In this document: piece after piece, positions 18,291 through 27,207 of the stretch
Layout: each line of letters opens with the position of its first letter
Numbering within the stretch: position 1 is the first letter of the stretch
Assembly (NCBI RefSeq): GCF_016918565.1
Contig: NZ_JAFFQD010000017.1
Location: 1-64,000 of the forward strand
Reading direction: 5' to 3'
DNA: 64,000 nucleotides
Source: Desulfogranum marinum
GTDB taxonomy: Bacteria; Desulfobacterota; Desulfobulbia; Desulfobulbales; Desulfobulbaceae
Position numbers and translations under genes: made by a program
The notes under the pieces: generated by a model
Databases searched by the model: none
Told to the model about the DNA's origin: nothing
What the model saw: the letters and a program-made list of their open reading frames with translations, nothing else

Positions 18291-19349
18291 ATGAAAGTTG
18301 CCCTTATCCATAATCAGTTCAGTAAATCAGGCGGAATGGAGTCGTACCTCCTTACTCTTGTGCAAGGCTTTTTGGATGCCGGTGATGAGGTGCATGTCCA
18401 TGCCTATGAAATTGACAGGGAACTCGCCAAAAGCTATGCCTGTACTTTTCACAAAACAACATTGTTTTTTTTGCCGCGGCGTCTCCGAAAATACGCTTTT
18501 TTAAATAAATACAATCGTCGGTTTCTGCGTGCTGAATATGACCTTTCCTTAAGTTTAACCCGCACTGGTTGCCAGGATGTTGCGGTCGTTGGCGGGGTGC
18601 ATCCGCAGTCAGTACTGACCAGGCGCAGTCAGAATTGGTATCGAAGGGGCCATGACAGCATCGAAAATCGTTTTGAAAGGTATATGTTTACGAATGTGCC
18701 GTGGGTGGTCGCCCATTCAAAATCCATTCAGGCAGAGATTGAAAGGCATTATCAGGTTGCTCAGGATAAAGTGAGGGTTGTGTATCCCCCGGTTAATGAG
18801 AAACGTTTTTTCCGGGTGAGTGCAGAACAGTGTGAGCAGGTGCGGAAAAAGTACCACATTACGTCGCATAAACTTACCCTTCTTTTCCCATCCATGAGTC
18901 ATCAACGAAAAGGCTTGCATGAGCTACTTGCTGCATATGCTGTTCTTGATCCGGAACTACATGAGCTTATCATTGTGGGCAGTGAGGGCCTGAAAAAGAA
19001 CAGTCTGTCAGATAATGTCCGCTATATTGGCTATGAGGATGATATGGCATCCCTGTATAGCGCAGTTGACTATGTTGTGCTTCCTTCGCACTATGAGCCT
19101 TTTGGTCTGGTTGTGACGGAATCGTTGGAAAGCGGTACCCCGGTCATGGTCACTGCCTCGGTTGGGGCTGCAGAACTATTAGGAGAGGAAAGCGGGGTTG
19201 TAATACCTGATAATCATCCTCAAACCCTTATAGATACTATTAAGGGGTTACGGCCGAAGACCATCGCCCCTGATTTTGCAGCAAGGCACGGCTTGAAAAC
19301 AGGACAACATATCGATACGTTGAAGCAGTTTGCACGGTCATTGGGGTGA
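18291..19349 (+). CDS. GT4 glycosyltransferase (WaaG-like)
   Basis: The 352-residue GT-B enzyme begins VALIHNQFSKSGGMESYLLTLVQGF and carries the retaining GT4 donor-site block HYEPFGLVVTESLESGTPVMVT (about 264-285, the EX7E motif). SHQRKGLHELLAAYA marks the start of the C-terminal domain. The overall plan resembles LPS core glucosyltransferase WaaG, but the sugar cannot be read from sequence. It starts 10 bp after the previous gene. Confidence 0.87.
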   Translation: MKVALIHNQFSKSGGMESYLLTLVQGFLDAGDEVHVHAYEIDRELAKSYACTFHKTTLFFLPRRLRKYAFLNKYNRRFLRAEYDLSLSLTRTGCQDVAVVGGVHPQSVLTRRSQNWYRRGHDSIENRFERYMFTNVPWVVAHSKSIQAEIERHYQVAQDKVRVVYPPVNEKRFFRVSAEQCEQVRKKYHITSHKLTLLFPSMSHQRKGLHELLAAYAVLDPELHELIIVGSEGLKKNSLSDNVRYIGYEDDMASLYSAVDYVVLPSHYEPFGLVVTESLESGTPVMVTASVGAAELLGEESGVVIPDNHPQTLIDTIKGLRPKTIAPDFAARHGLKTGQHIDTLKQFARSLG

Positions 19350-19357
19350 GAGGAAAA

Positions 19358-20425
19358 ATGGATTTGGGCAACAAGCGGATTCTGTTTATTAAACAAAGCT
19401 CTCTGGGCGATATTGTACACACATTGCCTGTAGCACATGCCTTAAAGCGCCATCACCCGGATTGTTGTATTGGCTGGATTGTCGAACAAGGCTATGCCGG
19501 CATTGTGGAGAGAGACCTTACTGTTGATCATGTCTATCCAATTCATATTCCTGCGACCAGCGATCCCCATGCTCCAAGAGGGGTGTATGGCAAAGCATTC
19601 ATTGCAACAGTGAAGACCTTGGCTGCATTAAAAAGGACATTCATGGCCTTTCCGTTTGATATCAGTCTGGATTTGCATGCTTCCTTTCGCAGTGGTGTAT
19701 TGGCTTTGACCAATCGCAAAGGAACCCGCCTGGGCTTCGCAGATGCCAGGGAATTGAACACCTTGTTTCAGCATGAACACGTAACCGTGCCAGAGGGTGT
19801 CGAACATGCCTTGGACAAGAATCTGCTTTTCTGCAAACATTTGCAATGCGCTGTAGCGGAAGAGGATTTTTACATGTGCACCAGCTCTGAAGACCGAAAA
19901 CGAGCAAGTAATTTTCTACATACCCATGGTGTTGGAGCAGGGCAGCGGTTTGCCTATGCAAATCCTGCTGCCCGCTGGGAAACGAAATTTTGGCCGGTGC
20001 AAAAATGGGCACAGTTGGCTGACCAGCTTATTGACTCAGGAACGGCTGTTGTTTTTGGGGGCAGTGCAGCAGACCAAAAGTATATTGCCTCTATTACCTC
20101 GATAATGAAGAAAAAACCGATTATAGCTGCCGGTTGCCTGAGTCTCGAAGAATCTGTGGCATTGATCGAGCAGGCAGCTGTGTATGTTGGCCTCGATTCC
20201 GGGCCCATGCATATCGCAGCTATGGTTAACACTCCGGTGGCTGCCCTTTTTGGGCCAACTCATCCGGAAAGGGTTGGCCCATATAAAGTTGCTCATACAA
20301 TATTACAGGCTCCAGGAATCGACTGTCTCTGTTGTCGACAAAGGGTATGTTCCCATATGTCCTGTATGAAAGGAATTACTGTAGAGCAGGTTTATGGGGC
20401 TGTTGTTGAACTCACTGGTATGTAA
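19358..20425 (+). CDS. GT9 glycosyltransferase, LPS heptosyltransferase-like
   Basis: The 355-residue enzyme shows canonical GT9 motifs: ILFIKQSSLGDIVHTLPVAHALKRHHP at the start and YVGLDSGPMHIAAMVNTPVAALFGPTHPERVGPY in the C-terminal donor domain, followed by CLCCRQRVCSHMSCM, a cysteine cluster known in WaaF-type enzymes. It probably adds heptose to Kdo or heptose of the inner core. ATG 19358 is preceded by GAGAGG; a GTG at 19346 overlapping the previous gene is the alternative. Confidence 0.88.
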   Translation: MDLGNKRILFIKQSSLGDIVHTLPVAHALKRHHPDCCIGWIVEQGYAGIVERDLTVDHVYPIHIPATSDPHAPRGVYGKAFIATVKTLAALKRTFMAFPFDISLDLHASFRSGVLALTNRKGTRLGFADARELNTLFQHEHVTVPEGVEHALDKNLLFCKHLQCAVAEEDFYMCTSSEDRKRASNFLHTHGVGAGQRFAYANPAARWETKFWPVQKWAQLADQLIDSGTAVVFGGSAADQKYIASITSIMKKKPIIAAGCLSLEESVALIEQAAVYVGLDSGPMHIAAMVNTPVAALFGPTHPERVGPYKVAHTILQAPGIDCLCCRQRVCSHMSCMKGITVEQVYGAVVELTGM

Positions 20426-20434
20426 TTGAAGAAA

Positions 20435-21229
20435 ATGGATGATCTGCAGGTAAGTCTGATTGTTACCACGTATAATTGGCCGCAGGCGCTGGAGGTGTCT
20501 TTGCAAAGTGCGCTTGCGCAAACCAGGCCGCCGCTTGAGATTATTGTGGCTGATGATGGCTCAGGGGAATCAACGGCAGAGGTGGTGAAAAAGATTCAGC
20601 AGTCCGCACCTTTTGACGTGATCCACTCCTGGCATGAAGACAAAGGCTTTCGGCTGGCTAAGAGCCGTAATAAGGCTATAACAAAAGCGCGTGGCAATTA
20701 TGTGATTTTGATTGACGGGGATATTATTCTTGAAAAGCACTTTGTCGGTGATCACTGTGCGTTTGCAAGAACAAACTGTTTTGTTCAGGGAACTCGTCTA
20801 TTACTTGGTAAGCAGGTTTCTGAGGCTATTTTTAGGAGGGGAACAGGGGCGTTACATCTATTCAGCAAAGGGGTTGAAAATCGAAAAAACGGTATTCGTT
20901 CAGGCTTGCTCGCCAAACTGTTTTCGTTTAGGTGTACCCGGTTAAAAGGAGTGAAAACCTGCAATTTTGCGTTTTGGCGGGAGGATGCAGTCAAAATAAA
21001 TGGTTTTAATGAGGAATTTGTTGGCTGGGGCCGTGAAGATTCCGAGTTTACGGCCAGATTGCTTAATTCAGGCGTTATTCGACAGAATGTCAAATTCTAT
21101 GCTTTGGGGTATCATCTTTTTCACCCCATGAACACCAGAGATAGATTGGCAATTAATGACTCCATTCTACACCGGACGATTGTAGAGAAAAGTGTGTGGT
21201 GTGACAAAGGGATGAACCATCATTTTTAG
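20435..21229 (+). CDS. GT2 glycosyltransferase with C-terminal galactosyltransferase-type domain
   Basis: The 264-residue enzyme has the GT-A core VSLIVTTYNWPQALEVSLQSAL, VADDGSGEST, the metal-binding DGDIILEKHF, and the late motif GFNEEFVGWGREDSEFTARLL, typical of glycosyltransferases ending in a Glyco_transf_7C domain. It follows the GT9 gene with 9 bp spacing. ATG 20435 fits the conserved start; a TTG at 20426 adds three residues. Confidence 0.87.
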   Translation: MDDLQVSLIVTTYNWPQALEVSLQSALAQTRPPLEIIVADDGSGESTAEVVKKIQQSAPFDVIHSWHEDKGFRLAKSRNKAITKARGNYVILIDGDIILEKHFVGDHCAFARTNCFVQGTRLLLGKQVSEAIFRRGTGALHLFSKGVENRKNGIRSGLLAKLFSFRCTRLKGVKTCNFAFWREDAVKINGFNEEFVGWGREDSEFTARLLNSGVIRQNVKFYALGYHLFHPMNTRDRLAINDSILHRTIVEKSVWCDKGMNHHF

Positions 21230-21728
21230 CCCGACCTTCGCAATTCGTGACCACATATAGTTGTTTCGTGTTTTTCCGTAATCGACCTTTTTAGGTCGGC
21301 ACTACAATCCATTTTGGCGTCCTGCTAACGCAACGTCATGAATTGAGATCAGGAGGTCTGAATGCAGCCCTAGGAGTGTGTCGGAGAATTGCTATTTTGG
21401 TTCAGTTCAAGGCATTGGCGTGTAAATAAGCAGAGCCATATAGTTAATATTGCGAGCATTATTTTTTCGCCAATAACACAGAAATGGGGCAAAAAAGCTT
21501 TCTCCGGCAGGCTCCTAGCCGGCATTTTATTACCTCTTGTTGCTCCAGGTATTGTTTGGTATTATTTACAAAATTTCTCCTCCTGTAACTTATAGATGAT
21601 CTTGCAAACACCAACAGACCAGGGAGCGCCCCCCGCTCGTATTAATAAGTAGATATTCTAAAGGTTATGCATTTTTCTACTCGTATTTTTACAGTCGGGA
21701 TTAATTCTCTTTTTCTGATGACGAAAAA
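21230..21728. other. intergenic gap within the LPS locus, holding a repeat
   Basis: About 500 bp without a supportable gene. It holds the second copy of the repeat at 21292-21364, a small CGACCT-TTTT-AGGTCG hairpin (21283-21298) at the repeat's edge, and lower-complexity DNA. A 68-codon frame at 21389 has a hydrophobic stretch but no recognisable family. Confidence 0.45.
21292..21364. repeat. dispersed repeat, copy 2
   Basis: Shares TAGGTCGGCACTACAA, TCCTGCTAACGCAAC and a GGAGGTCTGAA-type block with 18-118 in the same order. A short palindrome overlaps its left edge (21283-21298). It separates the four-gene run ending at 21229 from the GT4 gene at 21729, suggesting past rearrangement. Confidence 0.5.
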
Positions 21729-22832
21729 ATGAATGCGATTGATAACAAAATACTAGTAGTACACACTGACTGGTCGCGAGCTTATGGGGGACAGGAAATC
21801 AGAATCCTCACCGAACTACGCGAAATAGGTAAACTTGGTTTTGCAACCGGACTGATAGTTCCGGAAAAAAGTGAACTCGCTCGGCGCGGTAAAGAGGAGG
21901 GTATACCTGTTTATCCGGTGGCCTTTAAATCAAAATTCAGTATTAGTTCCTGGTTGGCACTTTTCAGGGTACTTCGAAAAATACGTCCAGACATTGTTAA
22001 TACCCATTCTTCAGAAGATTCATGGATGGCTGGATTTGCCTCCAGGCTATGCGGTGTGCCGCTGGTGACTAGAACACGCCATGTGCTTGCCCCTATCTCT
22101 TCCGCCGTCAGTTACAATATTTTCCCCCATGTTATTTTTGCCTGCAGCGAGGCAATTCGTAACCAATTAATAGACCAGGGAGTTAAACCTTCACGAATCG
22201 TTGTTCAATCGACAGGTATTGATGAGCAACGATTTCAATTTTCCCCGGGAGACAGGAAAGAGATTCGCAGCAGATACGGTGTTGGTGAGGATGATATACT
22301 AGTCGGAAATATTGCTTTTTTGCGGCATTACAAAGGGCACCCTTTCATCATTAATACTGCCGCATCTATGCCGGAAAAATTTAAATTCATGATCGTCGGT
22401 GGAGGCGGAGAACTTGCGAAGCTGCAAGCCATGGTCAAAGCTGCCGGTATAGGTGATCGTGTTTTTTTTACAGGTCATCAGGAGCAGCCGGAAAAATACT
22501 TCTCCGCTTTTGACCTTGTATTTTTTTCCTCTTACGAAAGTGAGGGGATTTCACAATCCTTTATTCAAGGTCTTTTATACGGCTTGCCGGTTCTGCTATG
22601 CAGAGTTCCATCACTTCTGGAGCCACTGGACGCAGTCGACGCGTATGAAATAATTGATTACAACGATGTTGAATCTGCTTGTAAAGCACTCAAGAGCTTA
22701 TCCAAAAAACGTCATCGAGATAAAGAACATATCGCTGCTCAACGGCGAGCCATCATCAAAAAATATGGACTGAAGGCAATGATGGAAAACATACTATCTA
22801 TTTACGAGCGTTTTGGTATCCGGCGTTCATAG
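21729..22832 (+). CDS. GT4 glycosyltransferase
   Basis: The 367-residue GT-B enzyme starts ILVVHTDWSRAYGGQEIRILTELREIG, typical of cell-surface GT4 enzymes, with NTHSSEDSWMAGFASRL in the acceptor domain. The C-terminal donor site reads FFSSYESEGISQSFIQGLLYGLPVLLC (EX7E-like, with the second Glu replaced by Gln). The sugar specificity is unknown. It lies alone after a 500-bp gap and faces the minus-strand glycosyltransferase at 23000. Confidence 0.85.
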   Translation: MNAIDNKILVVHTDWSRAYGGQEIRILTELREIGKLGFATGLIVPEKSELARRGKEEGIPVYPVAFKSKFSISSWLALFRVLRKIRPDIVNTHSSEDSWMAGFASRLCGVPLVTRTRHVLAPISSAVSYNIFPHVIFACSEAIRNQLIDQGVKPSRIVVQSTGIDEQRFQFSPGDRKEIRSRYGVGEDDILVGNIAFLRHYKGHPFIINTAASMPEKFKFMIVGGGGELAKLQAMVKAAGIGDRVFFTGHQEQPEKYFSAFDLVFFSSYESEGISQSFIQGLLYGLPVLLCRVPSLLEPLDAVDAYEIIDYNDVESACKALKSLSKKRHRDKEHIAAQRRAIIKKYGLKAMMENILSIYERFGIRRS

Positions 22833-22999
22833 CTATGAAGCTCAAAGTATAACATTTCCAGATACGTTATCATCTTATCCTGCTTACCACACAACACCTT
22901 TTTCTTTCTCTCTCAAGGGTAGCTTGAATTATTAGTATCGTGTGTTCGAGATCAGGTGAGCCCTGACTATGAGGGGGCTGCAGCAGGCTCTTTAAGCCC

Positions 23000-23785
23000 T
23001 TATTTTGTTAAGGGTGGCGAAGACGGTGGTTGCCAGTCGCTCTGCAGTTCATGGAGCTTGGCATATTTGTAAAATGTTCCCTCAAAGTTGCCAAAGGCAA
23101 TGATAAACCCCGGCCATCCGTCGAGAATACCCTGCTTGAGAAAATACATATGGAAAAAAGACCAGAGCCCACGCGCCACAGCGGTGAACATGGTTGCTTT
23201 GCGCGATCTATTTTGCAACTTTTCTGCGCCTAAGCTGGAGTATTTATTGGCTTTGTGGGCCACCTCTTCTAAATTTTTATACGGAAATTGCCAGATAGGG
23301 TTGGTGAGGTAGCCAACAGGCATTTTTGATAAAATAGTATACTCCTCATGGACAGGATCATTTTTAAATGCTAATACCCCTTTTTTGAAGAGCTGCGGCT
23401 GCCGATAGTCAGGATAAAAACCTGAGTGTTTAATCCATCGGCCCATGAAAAAATTACGCCTTGGAATATAGTATGCTTCTGCTGTAGGATTTTCCACAGC
23501 CTTGAGGATCTCGTCCCGTGCTTCGGGAGTGCAACGTTCGTCGGAATCCAGAGAAAATATCCAATCATACGAACAGGCAGCCATTGCCCTGTTGCGTAAA
23601 TCACCAAAACCCTGAAATGCAATTTGAACGACTCGAGCGCCTAATTTTTCGGCAATTAGGGCAGTCTCGTCTTGGCTGTATGAATCAGCAAGAACAATTT
23701 CGTCGGCCCAGAGGACAGAGTTGATTGCGGCTTCAATTTTATCTGCCTCGTTATAGGCAATGATATATACTGAAATTTTTTTCAT
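23000..23785 (-). CDS. GT2 glycosyltransferase, WaaE/KdtX-like
   Basis: The 261-residue protein has the WaaE-type start SVYIIAYNEADKIEAAINSVLWADEIVLADSYSQDET, then FSLDSDERCTPEARDEI (DxD) and the downstream PRRNFFMGRWIKHSGFYPDYRQPQLF block of LPS beta-1,4-glucosyltransferases. Its ATG overlaps the stop of the GspE/PilB gene by 4 bp (ATGA), so the two are translationally coupled. That is an unexpected partner for an LPS enzyme. Confidence 0.88.
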   Translation of the reverse strand: MKKISVYIIAYNEADKIEAAINSVLWADEIVLADSYSQDETALIAEKLGARVVQIAFQGFGDLRNRAMAACSYDWIFSLDSDERCTPEARDEILKAVENPTAEAYYIPRRNFFMGRWIKHSGFYPDYRQPQLFKKGVLAFKNDPVHEEYTILSKMPVGYLTNPIWQFPYKNLEEVAHKANKYSSLGAEKLQNRSRKATMFTAVARGLWSFFHMYFLKQGILDGWPGFIIAFGNFEGTFYKYAKLHELQSDWQPPSSPPLTK

Positions 23786-26025
23786 GCGCGACGGACTACT
23801 TGAGGACGTTTTTTGCTGCCACCGGCCAGTTGAACAACTATTCTGTCGGTTTTTTGCAATCGTTCTACGAGAGTTTTAAAGAGGTGCTTTGAAACCTCTG
23901 GATATTTTTCTATGAGTTCGTTCAGCTTGTCACCGGGATATCTTTTGATGGTGCAGCGACCCGCTGAAATAATGGTTGCGGAACGGGTTTCTTCGAGAAT
24001 AGAGGCCATCTCGCCAAAGTATTCTCCTGGTTCAGTTATTTCAGCAATTTTTTTACCACCCCTTAACACAGCGACCTTGCCGCGCACAAGTTTAAAGAAA
24101 TCTTTATCCTTGTTTGATTCTTGAATAATAACATCACCATCCTCGTATTCTTCCACATCTGGATTGACGAGATAGGCAGGTAGACTGTCTTCATGGGCGA
24201 CTGTCCGGCGAAGGACTTCTTCCAGGCTGGTAACCCCTTCACGTGCCTTTTGCAGGGCCGCTTCCCGCAGGGTATACATACCTTCTTGAATGGCAACCTT
24301 TCGCAACTGCTCTTCTGCGACCTCAGCCTGGATGGCCTGGGCGACATCGTCGGTGATTTCCATGAGTTCAAAGAAACCGACCCTGCCTTTGTAGCCAAGT
24401 CCATTACATTCTGCACACCCTTTAGCTTTGTAGAGTTGAAGATCATCAATTTCGCTTTCACGAAAGCCGGCGCTGAGTAGTTCTTGTTTGGGGTATTGTG
24501 CAGGTTCCCTGCACTGAACGCAAAGTCGACGGCCCAGTCGCTGGGAGAGAACCATGGTCAGTGATGAGGCCAGGATGTAAGCGGGGACGCCAATGTCCAC
24601 CATACGGCTGACAGTTGACGGTGAATCATTGGTATGCAGAGTAGAGAAAACGAGGTGACCGGTCATGGCGGCCTTCATGGCTATCTCTGCGGTGTCATAA
24701 TCTCGAATCTCACCGACCATGATGATATCGGGATCCTGGCGGAGAAAGGCTTTTAAGGCAGCGGCAAACGTCATGCCTACTTCGGTGTTGACGTTTACCT
24801 GGTTGATCCCTTTAAAGTTGAACTCGACCGGGTCCTCAGCAGTAAGAATTTTAATATCTTCAGTGTTAAGGGAGTTGAGAGCCGAATAAAGCGTTACTGT
24901 TTTACCGGAACCGGTGGGCCCGGTTACAAGTAACAGGCCCTGGGGCCTTTTAAGGCAGCGGCGCAGGGAGGTAAAAGTATCTGTGGTAAAACCTAGTTTG
25001 GTAAGGTCAACATTGAGTGAGCTTTTGTCCAGAATACGAAGAACAATACCTTCTCCGTGGAGTAATGGTAGGGTGGAAACACGAAAATCAACCGCTTTAT
25101 TGCGGCCTAATCGCATTTTGATACGGCCATCCTGGGGAACACGTCGTTCAGTAATATTCAAATCTGAAAGTATTTTTATCCTTGCCACCATCGCATTTTT
25201 GATGGTCAGTGGCAGGTTCATAGATTTGAATAGCGATCCGTCTTTACGGTAACGGACCTGCATGGTCTTTTCAAAAGGTTCTATGTGAATATCACTGACA
25301 CCTTCCTGAACGGCTTTGACAAGTATGCCGTTAACGAGCTTGATGATGGGAGCATCTGAGGCGGAAAATTGATCAAACCCATCCTCAGCATCAGTGCCGC
25401 TTTCAATTTCAAAGTCTTCGGCAGCATCTGAAACAAGGGCTCCGAAGTCATCAACCTGTGTTACTTCCTCTTGCTCTTCTTCCAGGTCAACCTTGAAAAA
25501 AGAATTATATTCCTCCTCATCGATTTTATAATACTTTTTATAGGCATCGATGATCTCTTTTGCGGTGGAGACACAAACATTTAGTCCCCGGTTAACCCTA
25601 TCCTGCAATTCCTCGACTTCCACCGCATCTGTGGGTTCGGTCATGGTGATTTGCAGGGTGTTGCCGGCTACCCGCAGCGGAAAAGCAAGATATTCTTTTG
25701 CTATTTCATAGGGAACAAGGTCGAGGGCTTCCTGACTCGGCGGCTCCTCCTCGATGTTGACCATGGTGTAATTGTAATTTCTGCTGAGAAAGTTAGCGAT
25801 GGTGTCACGTTCAATGACCCCGCTTTCAAGCAGAATTCGCCCGAGTCGTTCACCGGTTTTCTTTTGTACCCGTTTGGCTTCTTCAAATTGTGCTGCGGTT
25901 ATATACCCCGCTTTACTGAGTAATTCCCCTATTTTTAACTTCCCTGCACCGGACTGGTCTTTGACCGTCCGCTTCATGGGAGAACGTGTCTGTGAATTGT
26001 TGTTTTTTACAGGTTTGATAGCCAT
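23782..26025 (-). CDS. GspE/PilB secretion-type ATPase fused to a cyclic-nucleotide-binding domain
   Basis: The 747-residue ATPase has an N-terminal MshEN/GspE-N region (about 30-170, LKIGELLSKAGYITAAQFEEA), an acidic linker, and the GspE catalytic core with GPTGSGKT (about 369-376), the Asp and His boxes, PDIIMVGEIRDYDTAEIA and a four-Cys zinc site (CVQC...CAEC). Residues about 610-735 add a CRP-type cNMP-binding fold, including GEYFGEMASILEETRSATIIS. ATPases of this type power type II secretion or type IV pilus extension at the inner membrane. The fusion suggests direct control by a cyclic nucleotide. No pilin or secretin gene is nearby. Its last 4 bp overlap the glycosyltransferase start. 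Confidence 0.9.
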   Translation of the reverse strand: MAIKPVKNNNSQTRSPMKRTVKDQSGAGKLKIGELLSKAGYITAAQFEEAKRVQKKTGERLGRILLESGVIERDTIANFLSRNYNYTMVNIEEEPPSQEALDLVPYEIAKEYLAFPLRVAGNTLQITMTEPTDAVEVEELQDRVNRGLNVCVSTAKEIIDAYKKYYKIDEEEYNSFFKVDLEEEQEEVTQVDDFGALVSDAAEDFEIESGTDAEDGFDQFSASDAPIIKLVNGILVKAVQEGVSDIHIEPFEKTMQVRYRKDGSLFKSMNLPLTIKNAMVARIKILSDLNITERRVPQDGRIKMRLGRNKAVDFRVSTLPLLHGEGIVLRILDKSSLNVDLTKLGFTTDTFTSLRRCLKRPQGLLLVTGPTGSGKTVTLYSALNSLNTEDIKILTAEDPVEFNFKGINQVNVNTEVGMTFAAALKAFLRQDPDIIMVGEIRDYDTAEIAMKAAMTGHLVFSTLHTNDSPSTVSRMVDIGVPAYILASSLTMVLSQRLGRRLCVQCREPAQYPKQELLSAGFRESEIDDLQLYKAKGCAECNGLGYKGRVGFFELMEITDDVAQAIQAEVAEEQLRKVAIQEGMYTLREAALQKAREGVTSLEEVLRRTVAHEDSLPAYLVNPDVEEYEDGDVIIQESNKDKDFFKLVRGKVAVLRGGKKIAEITEPGEYFGEMASILEETRSATIISAGRCTIKRYPGDKLNELIEKYPEVSKHLFKTLVERLQKTDRIVVQLAGGSKKRPQVVRRA

Positions 26026-26204
26026 TCTTACGTCACGTAAAAACTCATAATGTGAAGACAGTACGTTGTGTACTGCATATAAAAGGTGAACACTCTTTTC
26101 GCATATTACTATAAAAGAACAAGATGGTCAAAAAAAGGAATCATTCTTCAGTATTGCCTGACTGTGACAAATATGGCGTAACCAGTGGGGGGAAGAAAGG
26201 GGGA

Positions 26205-26240
26205 AAGAGCCTGATACTTTGGCGTCGGTATAGGCTCTAA
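26205..26240 (-). terminator. possible terminator after thyX
   Basis: Read on the minus strand just after the thyX stop, AGAGCCTATAC pairs imperfectly with GTATCAGGCTCT around a 9-10-nt loop, and a short T run (TTT) follows. The stem is good but the T tract is weak. Confidence 0.35.
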
Positions 26241-26250
26241 AAAAAATGAA

Positions 26251-27183
26251 TCAAAAAATTGCCGGATAAAGACCTTGTAACTCCTGTTGTAACGGTACCA
26301 TTACTTCCTGCATGGATGGGTCTGCATTTTTTGGTGTTCGCAGAGCAAGAATATGGCGCCACTCAGCAAGGTTTGTGTAGACAATAATTTCCGTTTTGCA
26401 GGCATTGGGCAAGACTGTGCGAGCAGCCTGCGGAGTCGAGGTGTTGAGTAGCTCAAGGTAGATTTTTTCCGTGGTCTCCATGGCCTGTTTCCACTGCTTA
26501 AATTCAGTGCTGCCTTCGGTGTAGAAAAGGGGCTGGATAAAGGTCACCTCATTACCGAATTTGTCTGCCGAGTACCTGCAATATCGCTGACTTTCCTGGA
26601 GAAAAGCACATGGACGGTGGCGGACAAGTTCATGGGTGACAGCCCGGTTCACTATGAAACGAACTCCAAGGTAGCGATGCAAGGCTAGCTGCTCCCCCTC
26701 AAACTTGTCAACCTGCTCCAATTCTATTTTTTCAACTGAGATGTTTTTTGGGACGTCTATTTCTTCCGGCCGACAAATGGTCTCAAAAAAATAGGGATGT
26801 CTGCGAGCAAGAAAATCCGTCAGTGCCCGGGTAACTTCGTTTTGTTTGTGGTTGACAAACATTTCCCGGTACCCGCGGATGGAACCGGTAACCAGGAGTC
26901 TGTTGCCTGGTTCGGTTCCGATATTCAGGTATTTCGGTTGGCAGCGGAAGAAGGCCGTAACCTGTTCACTGCTTAGCTCAGATAGCCTGAAGGTGACGAC
27001 CCCCATCTCTAAAACTGAATTATGTCCGTACTCCCCCATTTTGCGCACAAAAGGAATGGCTGAGGTCTCGTCTATCCTATCTTCACTTTTATAGCAGATT
27101 CTGCCACTGTACTCGATGCGAACCGGAAGGCTTTGCCGATCAAGTTCATGAAGGATTGTGTATGACGGCTTGGTGATGAACAT
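26251..27183 (-). CDS. thyX: flavin-dependent thymidylate synthase ThyX
   Basis: This enzyme makes dTMP from dUMP with methylene-THF and FAD/NADPH. The signature is RHRPCAFLQESQRY (about 189-202, the RHRx7S motif), with AVTHELVRHR before it and LPNACKTEIIVYTNLAEWRHILALR near the C-terminus. At 310 residues it is longer than the common 220-260-residue forms, with the extra length in the middle (about 95-165). It lies 24 bp after nifS on the same strand, so it probably shares that transcript. Confidence 0.92.
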   Translation of the reverse strand: MFITKPSYTILHELDRQSLPVRIEYSGRICYKSEDRIDETSAIPFVRKMGEYGHNSVLEMGVVTFRLSELSSEQVTAFFRCQPKYLNIGTEPGNRLLVTGSIRGYREMFVNHKQNEVTRALTDFLARRHPYFFETICRPEEIDVPKNISVEKIELEQVDKFEGEQLALHRYLGVRFIVNRAVTHELVRHRPCAFLQESQRYCRYSADKFGNEVTFIQPLFYTEGSTEFKQWKQAMETTEKIYLELLNTSTPQAARTVLPNACKTEIIVYTNLAEWRHILALRTPKNADPSMQEVMVPLQQELQGLYPAIF

Positions 27184-27207
27184 GTATTTTTACTTTATTT
27201 TAGAGGG

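Noticed and set aside
21389-21595. Small hydrophobic ORF in the LPS gap
   Set aside because: No ribosome-binding site, no family and lies in repeat-bearing non-coding DNA.
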